Source: Jatrophihabitans_A sp035248685 (lineage in GTDB: Bacteria > Actinomycetota > Actinomycetes > Mycobacteriales > Jatrophihabitantaceae). Taken from it: 64,000 nucleotides of DNA. The stretch's first letter is position 1. Each line of letters opens with the position of its first letter. A model generated the notes under the pieces. It had not been told where the DNA came from, ran no database searches, and saw nothing but the letters and a program-made list of their open reading frames with translations. Shown one piece after another: positions 53,630 to 62,919 of the stretch. Where the stretch lies: the NCBI GenBank assembly GCA_035248685.1, contig DATFHF010000082.1, positions 19,932-83,931 on the forward strand. The letters are read 5' to 3'. The position numbers and the translations under genes are program-made.

Positions 53630-54844
53630 ATGGTCACCGACCCAGCCGAAACAACCTTCGACTTCGACGTCGTCGTGGTGGGCGGCGCCGGACATGTCGG
53701 CCTGCCGCTGGCCATCGCGTTCGCCGACCGCGGGTTGCGGGTGGTCATCCACGACCTGAACCAGGCGGCGGTCGGCACCATCCTGGCCGGCGAGCTACCG
53801 TTCCGCGAGGACGGCGCCGCACCGGCATTGCAACGAGCATTGGCTGCCGGCCGGTTGCATGCGACCGTCGACGCGGGCGTGGTGGGCCAGGCCGAGCACG
53901 TCGTGGTGGTGATCGGCACGCCGGTGGACGAGCACCTCAACCCGGATCCGCACGCGGTGCCGCGCGCGCTCGCCGGCTGCAAGCAGTACCTGCGCCCCGG
54001 GCAGTTGCTGGTGCTGCGCAGCACCGTCTACCCGGGTGTCACCAGACGGGTGGAGCAGCTGGTGGCAGATGAGCAAATCGGGGTGGATGTCGCCTTCTGC
54101 CCCGAGCGGATTGCCGAGGGCAAGGCGATGCAGGAACTGTTCTCGCTGCCTCAGATCGTCTCGGCCCGCACCCCACAGGCCCGCAAGCGAGCAGGTGCGC
54201 TGTTCGGCCAGCTGACCGACCGCATCGTGGAGCTGGAGCCGGAAGAGGCCGAGCTGGCCAAGCTGTTCACCAACACCTGGCGCTACATCAAGTTCGCGGC
54301 CGCCAACCAGTTCTACATGATGGCCAACCAGCAGGGTCTGGACTTCGACCGGATCCGCACCGCGCTGGCCCAGGACTACCCCCGGGCGGCCGACATGCCC
54401 GGTGCCGGTTTTGCCGCCGGTCCCTGCCTGTTCAAGGACACCATGCAGTTGGCCGCCTTCACCGACAACTCCTTCGTGCTCGGCCATTCGGCAATGCTGG
54501 TCAACGAAGGGCTACCGCTGTATCTGGTATCCCGGTTGGAGAACCGGTACCCGCTGGCCGAGCTGCGGGTCGGCATCCTCGGCATGGCGTTCAAGGGCGA
54601 GAGCGATGACATCAGATCCAGCTTGTCCTACAAGCTGAAACGCATCCTCGAGTTCCGGGCCAAGCAGGTGCTGTGCACCGATCCCTACGTCACGGTGGAT
54701 CCGGACCTGCGGCCGCTGGCCGAGGTGCTGGCGGAGTCCGACCTGTTGGTCATCGGCGCGCCACACCAGGCCTACCGGGAGTTGACCACCGAACTGCCGG
54801 TCGCCGACGTGTGGAACCTGCTCGGACAAGGCACCGTGGTATGA
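53630..54844 (+). CDS. Nucleotide-sugar dehydrogenase (UDP-glucose/UDP-ManNAc type)
   Basis: 404 residues from ATG at 53630. The NAD-binding motif is 'VVVVGGAGHVGLPLAIAFAD'. 'FCPERIAEG' binds substrate, 'GPCLFKDT' holds the catalytic cysteine, and 'GMAFKGESDDIRSS' is the C-terminal family motif. It performs a four-electron oxidation of a UDP-sugar to the uronic acid. First gene of a five-gene or longer surface polysaccharide cluster. The 292-base region before it contains no gene; it has a palindrome CCACATGTGG at 53555-53564 that could be an operator. Confidence 0.9.
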   Translation: MVTDPAETTFDFDVVVVGGAGHVGLPLAIAFADRGLRVVIHDLNQAAVGTILAGELPFREDGAAPALQRALAAGRLHATVDAGVVGQAEHVVVVIGTPVDEHLNPDPHAVPRALAGCKQYLRPGQLLVLRSTVYPGVTRRVEQLVADEQIGVDVAFCPERIAEGKAMQELFSLPQIVSARTPQARKRAGALFGQLTDRIVELEPEEAELAKLFTNTWRYIKFAAANQFYMMANQQGLDFDRIRTALAQDYPRAADMPGAGFAAGPCLFKDTMQLAAFTDNSFVLGHSAMLVNEGLPLYLVSRLENRYPLAELRVGILGMAFKGESDDIRSSLSYKLKRILEFRAKQVLCTDPYVTVDPDLRPLAEVLAESDLLVIGAPHQAYRELTTELPVADVWNLLGQGTVV

Positions 54845-55617
54845 GCCTGGCCATCTCGGTCGTGATCCCGGCTTATAACGAGGGAAACTCGATCGTCGCG
54901 GTGCTGGACCGGATCTTCGATGCGGTGGAGTCCGAGTGCGAGATCCTGGTGGTCGTTGACTTCGAGACCGACAGCACGGTGCCGGTGTTGCGTGGCTATG
55001 CCGACCGCGAACCGCGGCTGCGCACCCTGATCAACACCTATGGCCGTGGGCCGGCCAACGCCATCCGGTACGGCATCGACCAGGTGAAGAACCCGGTCGT
55101 GGTGGTGACCATGGCCGATGGCAGCGACGACCCCCGCCAGATCGACGCATTGGCCAGGCTGGTTGACCGGGGTGTGGTGGTTGCTGCCGCTTCGCGGTAC
55201 TCCGCCGGTGGCCAGCAGGTCGGCGGTCCACTGGTCAAGTCGCTGCTGTCCCGGGTGGCCGGACGGTCATTGGGCACTCTGGGCCGGGTCGGCACCCGGG
55301 ATGCCACCAACAGCTTCAAAGCATATTCCACTGATTTCATCAGAGAAGTCGGCATCGATAGCCGAAGCGGCTTCGAGATCGGCCTGGAACTGACCGCCAA
55401 GGCGCGCCGGCTGCGCCGACCGGTTGCCGAGGTGCCGACCATCTGGCTCGACCGGACCATGGGTGAATCGAACTTCAAGCTTCGAGCCTGGATTCCGCGC
55501 TACCTGCGGTGGTACCGCTTCGCCTTCGGGCGGCCGCTGACCCGCGAGCAGGTGGTGCGGGCCGCCGCCGGAATCGCCGCCCAGAACAACAAACCGACCA
55601 GGAAGCAGACATCGTGA
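54841..55617 (+). CDS. Family 2 glycosyltransferase, polyprenyl-phosphate type
   Basis: 258 residues; ATG overlaps the upstream stop as ATGA. 'SVVIPAYNEGNSIVAVLDRI' and 'MADGSDDPRQID' (DxSDD, metal-binding) mark a GT2 enzyme of the dolichyl/polyprenyl-phosphate mannosyltransferase type. No C-terminal membrane segments. It probably loads a sugar onto a lipid phosphate for the GT-C protein encoded at 56691. Confidence 0.88.
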   Translation: MSLAISVVIPAYNEGNSIVAVLDRIFDAVESECEILVVVDFETDSTVPVLRGYADREPRLRTLINTYGRGPANAIRYGIDQVKNPVVVVTMADGSDDPRQIDALARLVDRGVVVAAASRYSAGGQQVGGPLVKSLLSRVAGRSLGTLGRVGTRDATNSFKAYSTDFIREVGIDSRSGFEIGLELTAKARRLRRPVAEVPTIWLDRTMGESNFKLRAWIPRYLRWYRFAFGRPLTREQVVRAAAGIAAQNNKPTRKQTS

Positions 55618-56669
55618 GCGAGTACCTCCCGCAGCAGCAGGCAAACCAGCAGAAGGTCATGGTCTCCGGATCGGCCGGATTCATCGGCGGATACCTGGTC
55701 GAGGAGCTGCTGGCTCGCGGCTACTCGGTGGTCGGCATCGACAACTATTCCAAGTACGGCCCGGTGCAGAAGTCTTACGACGACCACCCGAACTACCACT
55801 TCGTCCAAGGCGACGCTCGCGACGTGGAGCTGATGACCAAGCTGCTGTCCGACTGCGACCACTTCATCGCCGGGGCCGCATTGATCGGTGGTATCTCCTA
55901 CTTCCACGCCTACGCCTATGACCTGCTCGCCACCAACGAACGGATCATGGCGTCCCAGTGCGATGCCGCGATCGAGGCGCATCGCAGCGGCCGGCTGCGC
56001 AAGGTCACCTACCTTTCCTCGTCGATGGTGTTCGAATCCACCGAGCATTGGCCGTCCAAGGAGGGCGACGAGCGCAAGGTGCCGCCGCCGCTGTCCTCCT
56101 ACGGCTTCCAGAAGCTGGCCGTCGAGTACTTCGCCAAGGCGGCTTGGGACCAGTACCAGTTGCCGTACACCATCGTCCGGCCGTTCAACTGCGTCGGCAT
56201 CGGCGAGGGCCGGGCGCTCGGCGACGTGGAGATCGCCTCCGGCAACGTCAAGCTGGCGATGAGCCACGTGGTGCCCGACCTGGTGCAGAAGGTGGTCAAG
56301 GGCCAGGACCCGCTGCACATCCTCGGTGCCGGCAACCAGATCCGGCACTACACCTACGGTGGTGACCTGGCCAAGGGCATCGTGGAGTGCATGGCGCAAC
56401 CGGCCGCGCAGAACAACGACTTCAACATCTCCACCGCCGAGAGCACCAGCGTCCGTGAACTGGCGGCGGTGATCTGGCGAAAGATCAAGGGGGACGCCCC
56501 GCTTACCCTGGTCAGCGATCCGGCATTTGAGTACGACGTGCAGAAGCGAGTGCCGGACATCAGCAAGGCCAAGCAGGTGCTCGGCTTCGAGTGCACCACG
56601 AGCTTGGACGTGATGCTGGACGAGGTAATCCCATGGGTCACCGAGGCCGTGCGCGACGGCAGGCTGTAA
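55614..56669 (+). CDS. NAD-dependent sugar epimerase/dehydratase
   Basis: 351 residues from GTG at 55614, overlapping the upstream stop as GTGA. Extended SDR: 'VSGSAGFIGGYLVEELL' (NAD-binding), 'YLSSSMVFES' and 'SSYGFQKLAVEYF' (YxxxK). 'NISTAESTSVRELAAVIW' at the C-terminus is typical of UDP-glucose 4-epimerase-like enzymes. The precise sugar is unknown. Confidence 0.88.
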   Translation: MSEYLPQQQANQQKVMVSGSAGFIGGYLVEELLARGYSVVGIDNYSKYGPVQKSYDDHPNYHFVQGDARDVELMTKLLSDCDHFIAGAALIGGISYFHAYAYDLLATNERIMASQCDAAIEAHRSGRLRKVTYLSSSMVFESTEHWPSKEGDERKVPPPLSSYGFQKLAVEYFAKAAWDQYQLPYTIVRPFNCVGIGEGRALGDVEIASGNVKLAMSHVVPDLVQKVVKGQDPLHILGAGNQIRHYTYGGDLAKGIVECMAQPAAQNNDFNISTAESTSVRELAAVIWRKIKGDAPLTLVSDPAFEYDVQKRVPDISKAKQVLGFECTTSLDVMLDEVIPWVTEAVRDGRL

Positions 56670-56690
56670 CGGCTCGAGGCGGCAACCGGC

Positions 56691-58385
56691 GTGTGGATTT
56701 CTCCGGCTGAGACGACCGAACCGGCCGCTCCGGTCCGGAAGCAGAACGCTGCCGGCGAGTCGGACGCCGCCGTCCCACCGACCGACTTGCTCGATCGGCT
56801 CCGGTCCCGGCTGGCCGAGTTCGGCTGCCTCGCCGCCGCCGTGGTCTTCGCCGCGCTGGTTACCGGCTACCGGTTCTCGGTCGCCGGTAGCGCCCGCTAT
56901 CCGGGGCATGCCGACCCGGCTTTCGCCTACGGGGTGGCGCAAAACATCCATGCCGGCCGTGGGCCGGACATCGACTACGTCTGGCACTTCCTGGCCCCGG
57001 CACCGACCCTGCGCCACTATGCCTTCGATTACTGGTTGCCGCTGCCGTCCCAACTGATGGCGGTCGCACTGGACGTCGGCAAGGGCCTGCCGTCGGTGCT
57101 GAAGCTGAACATCCTGCTGGTTCTGCTGATCGGCATCGGCAGCTACCTGCTCGCCCGGTCGTTTAGCAACAGCCCATGGGTGCCCGCGGTGGCCGCGGCG
57201 GCCGTGGTGGTGCAGCCGGTGGTGTCGAACTACGCTATGCAGGCCGAAAGTGCCGTCTACTTCGGCGCATTCGCGATCTGGGCGATGGCAGCCGCGGTCC
57301 ATGCCCGCCAGCATTGGTGGCTGTGGCTGCCGGCCGGTGCGCTGGCCGCCCTCGCCGGGATGTGCCGCAGCGAGGGGCTGCTGCTGATCATCGTGCTGGG
57401 CATCGCGGCGCTGGCCTGGACCGAGCAGCGGCGGTGGTACTTCCGGCTCGGGCTGCTGGTGCTGGGTTACCTGCCGGTGTCGGCGCCGTTCCTGTACCAG
57501 AACCTGAAGCACTTCGGCTCGCTCACCCCACCGGCCGCGTCCGCGTTCCCCTTTATCAACAACTATGAAGACCTGTTCGCCCCGCACGTCCCGCGCACGC
57601 TGCACGCGCTTCTTGCCGGCAGCCCGAAGCGGTTCTTCGAACTTCGGATCACCGCCTTGAACGCACAGCTCAGCTCCGCCTTCGGGACGATGTCGCCGGT
57701 GGTGGCGGTGCTCTGCCTGATGCTGGTGGGCGCCGCGGTATTTCAAGCCCGCTCGCTGCTGGTGCCGGCCGCCCGGTGGCAGGTACTGGTACGCACCAGC
57801 TGGTTCGTCCCGGCCGGGTTCTTGGTCCTGGTCTTCCTGTTCGATGCCGGGGTGGCTCCGGTGATCTCCGGTGCCGGTGCCACCGTCAAGGTGATGGCCA
57901 CCGGCGTGCCGATCCTGGTGGTTGCCGCCGTGGTCCAGCTGTCCCGATCCCGGTTGCCGGTCGCGGTCACCGCGTTGGCCTGCGCGGCGCTGGTGCTGCT
58001 GCCGCTGGTCACCCTGGCCAACGACAGCCGCTCGGTGGTGCGGCATAACAACGAGGTGGGTCAATGGGTGGCCGCCCAGCAGCCGGCGCTGAACCGGGAG
58101 CAGGCCTGCCTGGACCGGCCGCTGGTGCTGATGACTCGAGACCCGTGGGAGTTCAACCAGGTGACCGGCTTTCCCACGGTGCAACTGCCCACCGGTTCGC
58201 TGGCCGACATCCTCGCGGTGGCTCGCAAGTACGGGGCTACCGACGTCCAGGATCCGTCCTATCGGCCGGCCCTGCACGGCCTGGCCAAGCTGGTTGGCCC
58301 GGGCCGGCCGTTCAGCCAGCCGAGCACGCTGACCGGCCAGCTGATCTACCGGATCAACTCGACAACGGCCGGCGCCCACTGCTGA
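56691..58385 (+). CDS. Polytopic GT-C-like glycosyltransferase
   Basis: 564 residues from GTG at 56691. Around ten membrane helices. After the first helix comes 'PGHADPAFAYGVAQNIHAGR', with acidic residues where GT-C enzymes bind metal and lipid-phosphate sugar. The C-terminal ~110 residues are soluble and outside the membrane. I infer a membrane mannosyl- or arabinosyl-transfer role using the product of the GT2 enzyme. Its stop lies 22 bases upstream of the leuA leader peptide. Confidence 0.75.
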   Translation: MWISPAETTEPAAPVRKQNAAGESDAAVPPTDLLDRLRSRLAEFGCLAAAVVFAALVTGYRFSVAGSARYPGHADPAFAYGVAQNIHAGRGPDIDYVWHFLAPAPTLRHYAFDYWLPLPSQLMAVALDVGKGLPSVLKLNILLVLLIGIGSYLLARSFSNSPWVPAVAAAAVVVQPVVSNYAMQAESAVYFGAFAIWAMAAAVHARQHWWLWLPAGALAALAGMCRSEGLLLIIVLGIAALAWTEQRRWYFRLGLLVLGYLPVSAPFLYQNLKHFGSLTPPAASAFPFINNYEDLFAPHVPRTLHALLAGSPKRFFELRITALNAQLSSAFGTMSPVVAVLCLMLVGAAVFQARSLLVPAARWQVLVRTSWFVPAGFLVLVFLFDAGVAPVISGAGATVKVMATGVPILVVAAVVQLSRSRLPVAVTALACAALVLLPLVTLANDSRSVVRHNNEVGQWVAAQQPALNREQACLDRPLVLMTRDPWEFNQVTGFPTVQLPTGSLADILAVARKYGATDVQDPSYRPALHGLAKLVGPGRPFSQPSTLTGQLIYRINSTTAGAHC

Positions 58386-58406
58386 TGCGCTATTGTCTTC
58401 CACATC

Positions 58407-58460
58407 ATGTGCGCGCGGCTCCTGCTCCTTTGCGGCCGCGACGAGGCTCGGGGTAGCTAG
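58407..58460 (+). CDS. leuA leader peptide with four consecutive Leu codons
   Basis: ATG followed by 16 codons gives MCARLLLLCGRDEARGS. The run CTC-CTG-CTC-CTT at 58419-58430 can stall ribosomes when leucyl-tRNA is scarce. TATTGT at 58391-58396 ends 10 bases before the ATG, so the transcript may be leaderless. Leucine attenuators before leuA are known in actinobacteria. Overlaps the hairpin described next. Confidence 0.75.
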   Translation: MCARLLLLCGRDEARGS

Positions 58461-58496
58461 GTCCACAGACCGGCTCCGGTCGGCTCCTCGTCGCGG
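58436..58496 (+). promoter_or_regulatory. leuA attenuator-like RNA structure
   Basis: CCGCGACGAGG (58436-58446) can pair with CCTCGTCGCGG (58486-58496), enclosing a small hairpin GACCGG-CT-CCGGTC (58468-58481). The left arm lies inside the leader peptide just after the Leu codons, so ribosome position would decide whether the long stem forms. A further stem (CACCCG near 58529 with CGGGTG near 58551, then GGTTT) could act as terminator. Confidence 0.6.
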
Positions 58497-58582
58497 GTAC
58501 CAGCGTTGCGCCGACGAGCTCGATCACCCGCTGAACCGCCTGGATACCGGGTGGGTTTCGATCCGGCAAGGAGCCAACCGCC

Positions 58583-60367
58583 ATGAGCCATCAACCGCAA
58601 TACCGCGCACCTCGACGCACCACCCAGCAACCCTCCGGCATGCCCGTCCACCGTTACCGGCGGTTTCCCGCGGTCGACCTGCCCGACCGGCAGTGGCCAA
58701 ACCGCACCATCAGCCGGCCGCCGCGCTGGCTGTCCACCGACCTGCGGGACGGCAACCAGGCCCTGATCGATCCGATGAACACCGCCCGCAAGCGCACCAT
58801 GTTCGACCTGCTCGTCCGGATGGGGTACAAGGAGATCGAGGTCGGCTTTCCGGCGGCCAGCCAGACCGATTTCGACTTCATCCGCGAGCTGATCGAAACC
58901 GACCGGGTGCCTGAGGACGTCACCATATCGGTGCTCACCCAGGCCCGCGAGGAGCTGATCGAGCGCACCGTGCAGTCGCTGGTCGGCGCGAATCGAGCCA
59001 CCGTGCACCTGTACAACGCGACCGCGCCGGTGTTCCGCGACGTGGTCTTCGGTTTCCCCGGCGACGGCCGGGCCGAGTGCCGGCAGGTGGCCACCGAGGG
59101 CACCCAGGCCGTGCTGAAGTACGCCGAGCACTACCTGCTGTCCGGCCCGAATCCGACGGTGTTCGGCTACGAGTACTCCCCCGAGATCTTTATGGACACC
59201 GAGCTGGACTTCGCCCTGGATATCTGCACGGCGGTGATGGACGCCTGGCAACCGGAGCCGGGGCGGGAAATCGTGCTGAACCTGCCGTGCACGGTGGAGC
59301 GGTCCACCCCGAATGTCTATGCCGACCAGATCGAGTGGATGTCGCGCAACCTGCCGAACCGCGACCAGGTGGCGCTGTCGGTGCACACCCACAACGACCG
59401 CGGAACGGCGGTAGCCGACGCCGAACTGGCCGTGCTGGCCGGTGCCGACCGGGTGGAGGGTTGCCTGTTCGGTAATGGTGAACGATCCGGCAACGTCGAC
59501 CTGATCACGCTCGGGCTGAACCTGTTCAGCCAGGGCATCGATCCGGAGATCGACTTCTCCGACATCGATGAGATCCGGCGGACCGTGGAGTACTGCAACC
59601 GGATCTCGGTACCGGAACGGCAGCCGTATGCCGGTGACCTGGTGTACACCTCGTTCTCCGGCTCGCACCAGGACGCCATCAAGAAGGGCTTCGACGCGTT
59701 GGAGCAGGCCGCCGCGCAGGCGGGTCGGCCGGCCGCCGAGCTGCCCTGGCGGATTCCGTACCTGCCGATCGACCCGAAGGACGTCGGTCGCAACTACGAA
59801 GCGGTGATCCGGGTGAACAGCCAGTCCGGCAAGGGTGGCGTCGCCTACATCATGAAGACCGAGCACAAGCTGGACCTGCCCCGCCGGTTGCAGATCGAGT
59901 TCAGCCAGGTGATCCAGCGGCACACCGAGGACGCCGGCGGCGAGGTCGATGCCGCCACCATGTGGTCGATCTTCGCGGCGGAGTACCTGTTCCGGGAGAA
60001 CGCCGCGTTCGTGCTGCGCTCGTTCAACAGCCGGTCCGAGGACGGCATGGACCGGGTGAGCGCCTGGTTGACCGCGTTCGGCAAGGACTGGCAGGTGGCC
60101 GGTATCGGTAACGGCCCGATCGCCGCGTTCTGCGCTGCCATCTCCGAACCGGACATGGGGCTGGGCGGGATCGGCGTGCGGGTGCTGGACTACTCCGAGC
60201 ACGCACTAACCGCCGGCGGGGACGCGGAGGCCGCCGCCTACCTCGAGATCGAGGTGGGCGAGGAGGTGCTCTGGGGCGTCGGGATCAGCGAATCCATCGT
60301 CGGCGCATCGTTGCGCGCAGTGATGAGCGCGGTGAACCGAATAGCCCGCCGTCCTGCCCTACGTTGA
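58583..60367 (+). CDS. leuA: 2-isopropylmalate synthase
   Basis: 594 residues, the long actinobacterial form; ATG follows AAGGAGCC. 'STDLRDGNQALIDPM' (catalytic and metal-binding start of the TIM barrel), 'VHTHNDRGTAVADAE' (HxH metal ligands) and 'GNGERSGNVDL' are present. A C-terminal regulatory domain follows ('YSEHALTAGGDAEAAAYLEI'). It condenses acetyl-CoA with 2-oxoisovalerate, the first step to leucine. Expression is probably attenuated by the leader at 58407-58460. Confidence 0.96.
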   Translation: MSHQPQYRAPRRTTQQPSGMPVHRYRRFPAVDLPDRQWPNRTISRPPRWLSTDLRDGNQALIDPMNTARKRTMFDLLVRMGYKEIEVGFPAASQTDFDFIRELIETDRVPEDVTISVLTQAREELIERTVQSLVGANRATVHLYNATAPVFRDVVFGFPGDGRAECRQVATEGTQAVLKYAEHYLLSGPNPTVFGYEYSPEIFMDTELDFALDICTAVMDAWQPEPGREIVLNLPCTVERSTPNVYADQIEWMSRNLPNRDQVALSVHTHNDRGTAVADAELAVLAGADRVEGCLFGNGERSGNVDLITLGLNLFSQGIDPEIDFSDIDEIRRTVEYCNRISVPERQPYAGDLVYTSFSGSHQDAIKKGFDALEQAAAQAGRPAAELPWRIPYLPIDPKDVGRNYEAVIRVNSQSGKGGVAYIMKTEHKLDLPRRLQIEFSQVIQRHTEDAGGEVDAATMWSIFAAEYLFRENAAFVLRSFNSRSEDGMDRVSAWLTAFGKDWQVAGIGNGPIAAFCAAISEPDMGLGGIGVRVLDYSEHALTAGGDAEAAAYLEIEVGEEVLWGVGISESIVGASLRAVMSAVNRIARRPALR

Positions 60368-60369
60368 TG

Positions 60370-60432
60370 GCATTGTGCGGCCCGACAGGGCGGTTTTCTC
60401 GCGGAAAACCGCCCGCTGGGGCCGCACAATGC
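60370..60432. terminator. Bidirectional terminator, nested hairpins
   Basis: Outer stem GCATTGTGCGGCCC (60370-60383) pairs with 60419-60432. Inner stem GGGCGGTTTTC (60388-60398) pairs with GAAAACCGCCC (60404-60414). It separates the convergent leuA and lhgO genes. Confidence 0.85.
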
Positions 60433-60439
60433 GCCGGGA

Positions 60440-61648
60440 CTACTGGGCTAACGCCAGGCCGGCGATGTGGTTGCCGATTTCCAGCGAGCTGGTCGCGGCC
60501 GGCGACGGGGCGTTCAGCACGTGCACGTTGCGGCCTCGTTGCAGGATCAGGAAGTCGTCCACCAGCGCGCCGTCCGACCGCAGCGCCTGCGCGCGCACAC
60601 CGGCATGGCTGGGCACCAGGTCGTCCTCGGTGATCTCCGGCACCAGCCGAGCCAGGCTCTGGGCGAACCGCTTCTTCGACAGCGAGCGGGCCACCTCCAT
60701 CAGGCCGGGTCGCAGGTTGCGCCGGGCCAGCCGCCAGAACCCGGGGTAGCCCAGCACCGCCATCAACTCGGCGGGACGGACGGTGCGCCAGCGGTAGCCC
60801 TCGCGCGCCAGCGCCAGCACCGCGTTCGGACCGGCATGCACGCTGCCGCCGATCATCTTGGTCAGGTGCACGCCGAGGAACGGGAACTGCGGATCGGGCA
60901 CCGGGTAGATCAGGCCCTTCACCAGGTATCGGGCTTGTGGCCGGAGCTCGTAGTACTCGCCGCGGAACGGCACGATGCGCGAGTCCGGCCGCGCGTCTTC
61001 GGTGGAGTCGAGCCGGTCGGTGGCCGCTACCAGATCTGCCTGCAGGCCGGCGCAGTTGACCACCACGTCCGCTTCGAGGTCACCGGCATCGGTCTGCACG
61101 GTGGTCCCGGCTCCGCTTCGGCGGACCAGCCGGTGCACCGCGGTGCCGAGCCGCAGGTCGGCGCCGGCATCCGACAGCTCACCGGCCAGCACCCGGCAGA
61201 CCGCCGAGTAGTCGGTGATCGCGGTGGAGCTGACCCGCAGTGCCGCCAGCGCGGCGACGAACGGCTCGTGTTCGCGGGCCTGTTCCGGGCCGAGCCGCTC
61301 CGCCTCGATGCAGTTGGCCAGCGCCCGCTCGTGCAGCGCGGTCAGCCGCGGCAGCTCGGATTCCTCGGTGGCCACGATCAGCTTGCCGGTGCGCTCGACC
61401 GGGATGCCGTGCTGCTCGGCGTAGGCCGTCATCGATGCCGCACCGGCCCGGCACATCCGAGCCTTGGCGCTGCCGGGTGGGTAGTAGATGCCGGAGTGGA
61501 TGACCCCGGAGTTGTGGCCGGTCTGGTGCTGGGCCAGCTCCGGTTCCTTCTCCAGCAGGGTGAGCATGCCGGCCGGGTCGGCGCGCAGCAGTGCCCGCGC
61601 GGTAGCCAGCCCGAGGATGCCACCGCCTACGATTACATACCGGGTCAT
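60440..61648 (-). CDS. lhgO: L-2-hydroxyglutarate oxidase
   Basis: 402 residues. FAD-binding 'YVIVGGGILGLATARALL', the family marker 'TGHNSGVIHSGIYYPPGSAK', 'VNCAGLQADLVA' and 'GVHLTKMIGGSVHAGPNAVL' match LhgO/L2HGDH. It oxidises L-2-hydroxyglutarate to 2-oxoglutarate with FAD. It interrupts the polysaccharide cluster on the opposite strand. Confidence 0.93.
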   Translation of the reverse strand: MTRYVIVGGGILGLATARALLRADPAGMLTLLEKEPELAQHQTGHNSGVIHSGIYYPPGSAKARMCRAGAASMTAYAEQHGIPVERTGKLIVATEESELPRLTALHERALANCIEAERLGPEQAREHEPFVAALAALRVSSTAITDYSAVCRVLAGELSDAGADLRLGTAVHRLVRRSGAGTTVQTDAGDLEADVVVNCAGLQADLVAATDRLDSTEDARPDSRIVPFRGEYYELRPQARYLVKGLIYPVPDPQFPFLGVHLTKMIGGSVHAGPNAVLALAREGYRWRTVRPAELMAVLGYPGFWRLARRNLRPGLMEVARSLSKKRFAQSLARLVPEITEDDLVPSHAGVRAQALRSDGALVDDFLILQRGRNVHVLNAPSPAATSSLEIGNHIAGLALAQ

Positions 61649-61752
61649 TCCGGCCGCTCCATCCAGTCATGTCAAATTTTTGTTGGGAAACAGGTATTCT
61701 TGCTGCACCCGACGCCGCTCGGGTACATCTTCTCGTGACGGGAGTTCCACCA

Positions 61753-62895
61753 GTGGCGGACGTTATCGCGCTCGGGCAGCCGACGGTCGGTCAGCCGGAA
61801 CTCGATGCCATAGCCGAGGTGTTCGGATCCGGCTGGCTGGCCGGCAACGGTCCCACCTCTCGCCGGTTCGAGACGGCCTTTGCTGAGCTGGCCGGCGTCT
61901 CGCACACGCTGGCCGTCGGCAACTGCACCGCGGCCCTGCACCTGGCCTTCCTGGCGCTCGGGCTCGGCGCCGGCGACGAGGTAGTGGTCGCCGACTACAC
62001 CTTCCCGGCCACCGGCCACGCGGTCATGATGACCGGGGCCACGCCGGTGTTCGCCGACGTCCGTCCCGATATCTGGACGGTGGAACCGGCCGCGGTCGAG
62101 GCAGCGATCAGCCCGCGCACGGTGGGCATCGTGGCGGTGGACGTCTTCGGCCAGGCTGCGGACTACGACGAGCTGCGGGCCGTTGCCGACCGGCACAGAC
62201 TGTGGCTGGTCGAGGACGCCGCGGCGGCCTCCGGCGCGCTGTACAAGGGCCGGCCGGCCGGTTCACTGGCCGACCTGGGTTGCTTTTCCTTCCACGGCCG
62301 CAAGGGAATCACCTGCGGTGAGGGTGGCGCGCTGACCACTGACAATGCCGAGTTGGATGCGCACGCCCGCAAGCTGCACGCCTTCGGCATCGAGAGCGCG
62401 CTGAGCCGGGCCGCCGCCCAGGACCTGCCGGTGCCGCAGTTCGACGAGCTGGGCTACAACTACAAGCTGTCCGACATCGCGGCGGCAATGATGCTGGTGC
62501 AGCTCGGCCGGCTGCCCGACCTGATCAAGGCTCGCCAGACGGTGGCCGATGGCTACGCCGAACGGTTATCCGGCACCGAGCTGATCACCCTGCCGGTGAC
62601 CGCGCCGGACCGGGTACACGTCTGGCAGAGCTATGTGCTGACCCTGGATCCGTCGGTGGACCGGGGCGCGGTGGCGTCCAGCCTGCGGGCGGCCGGCGTG
62701 CAGTGCACCTTCGGCACCTATGCCTCACACGTCCAGCCGCTGTACGGACCGTCCCCGGAATGCCCGGTCTCGGCCGGCTTGTTCAGCCGGCATTTGGCAA
62801 TCCCGATGCATGCCAACCTGACCGGTGATCAGGTAGACCGGGTAGCCGACGCCGTGCTCGCCGCCGTCCGGGACCACGCCGGCTCGGCCCACTGA
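61753..62895 (+). CDS. DegT/DnrJ/EryC1-family sugar aminotransferase
   Basis: 380 residues from GTG at 61753 with GGGAG upstream. 'AVGNCTAALHLAFLALGLGA' and 'VEDAAAASGA' (PLP-binding) with 'FSFHGRKGITCGEGG' (Lys184 as Schiff base) are family motifs. It transfers an amino group from glutamate to a keto-sugar nucleotide. It lies 24 bases before an epimerase gene, suggesting synthesis of an amino-sugar for a surface glycan. Confidence 0.92.
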   Translation: MADVIALGQPTVGQPELDAIAEVFGSGWLAGNGPTSRRFETAFAELAGVSHTLAVGNCTAALHLAFLALGLGAGDEVVVADYTFPATGHAVMMTGATPVFADVRPDIWTVEPAAVEAAISPRTVGIVAVDVFGQAADYDELRAVADRHRLWLVEDAAAASGALYKGRPAGSLADLGCFSFHGRKGITCGEGGALTTDNAELDAHARKLHAFGIESALSRAAAQDLPVPQFDELGYNYKLSDIAAAMMLVQLGRLPDLIKARQTVADGYAERLSGTELITLPVTAPDRVHVWQSYVLTLDPSVDRGAVASSLRAAGVQCTFGTYASHVQPLYGPSPECPVSAGLFSRHLAIPMHANLTGDQVDRVADAVLAAVRDHAGSAH

Positions 62896-62919
62896 TACCT
62901 CGATCGCAGGAGATAGTTG

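Noticed and set aside
55500..58466. Minus-strand open frame of 988 codons
   Set aside because: Shadow of GT2, epimerase and GT-C genes that have clear motifs and ribosome-binding sites; composition is not protein-like.
58457..60202. Minus-strand open frame of 581 codons opposite leuA
   Set aside because: Shadow of leuA, which is certain.
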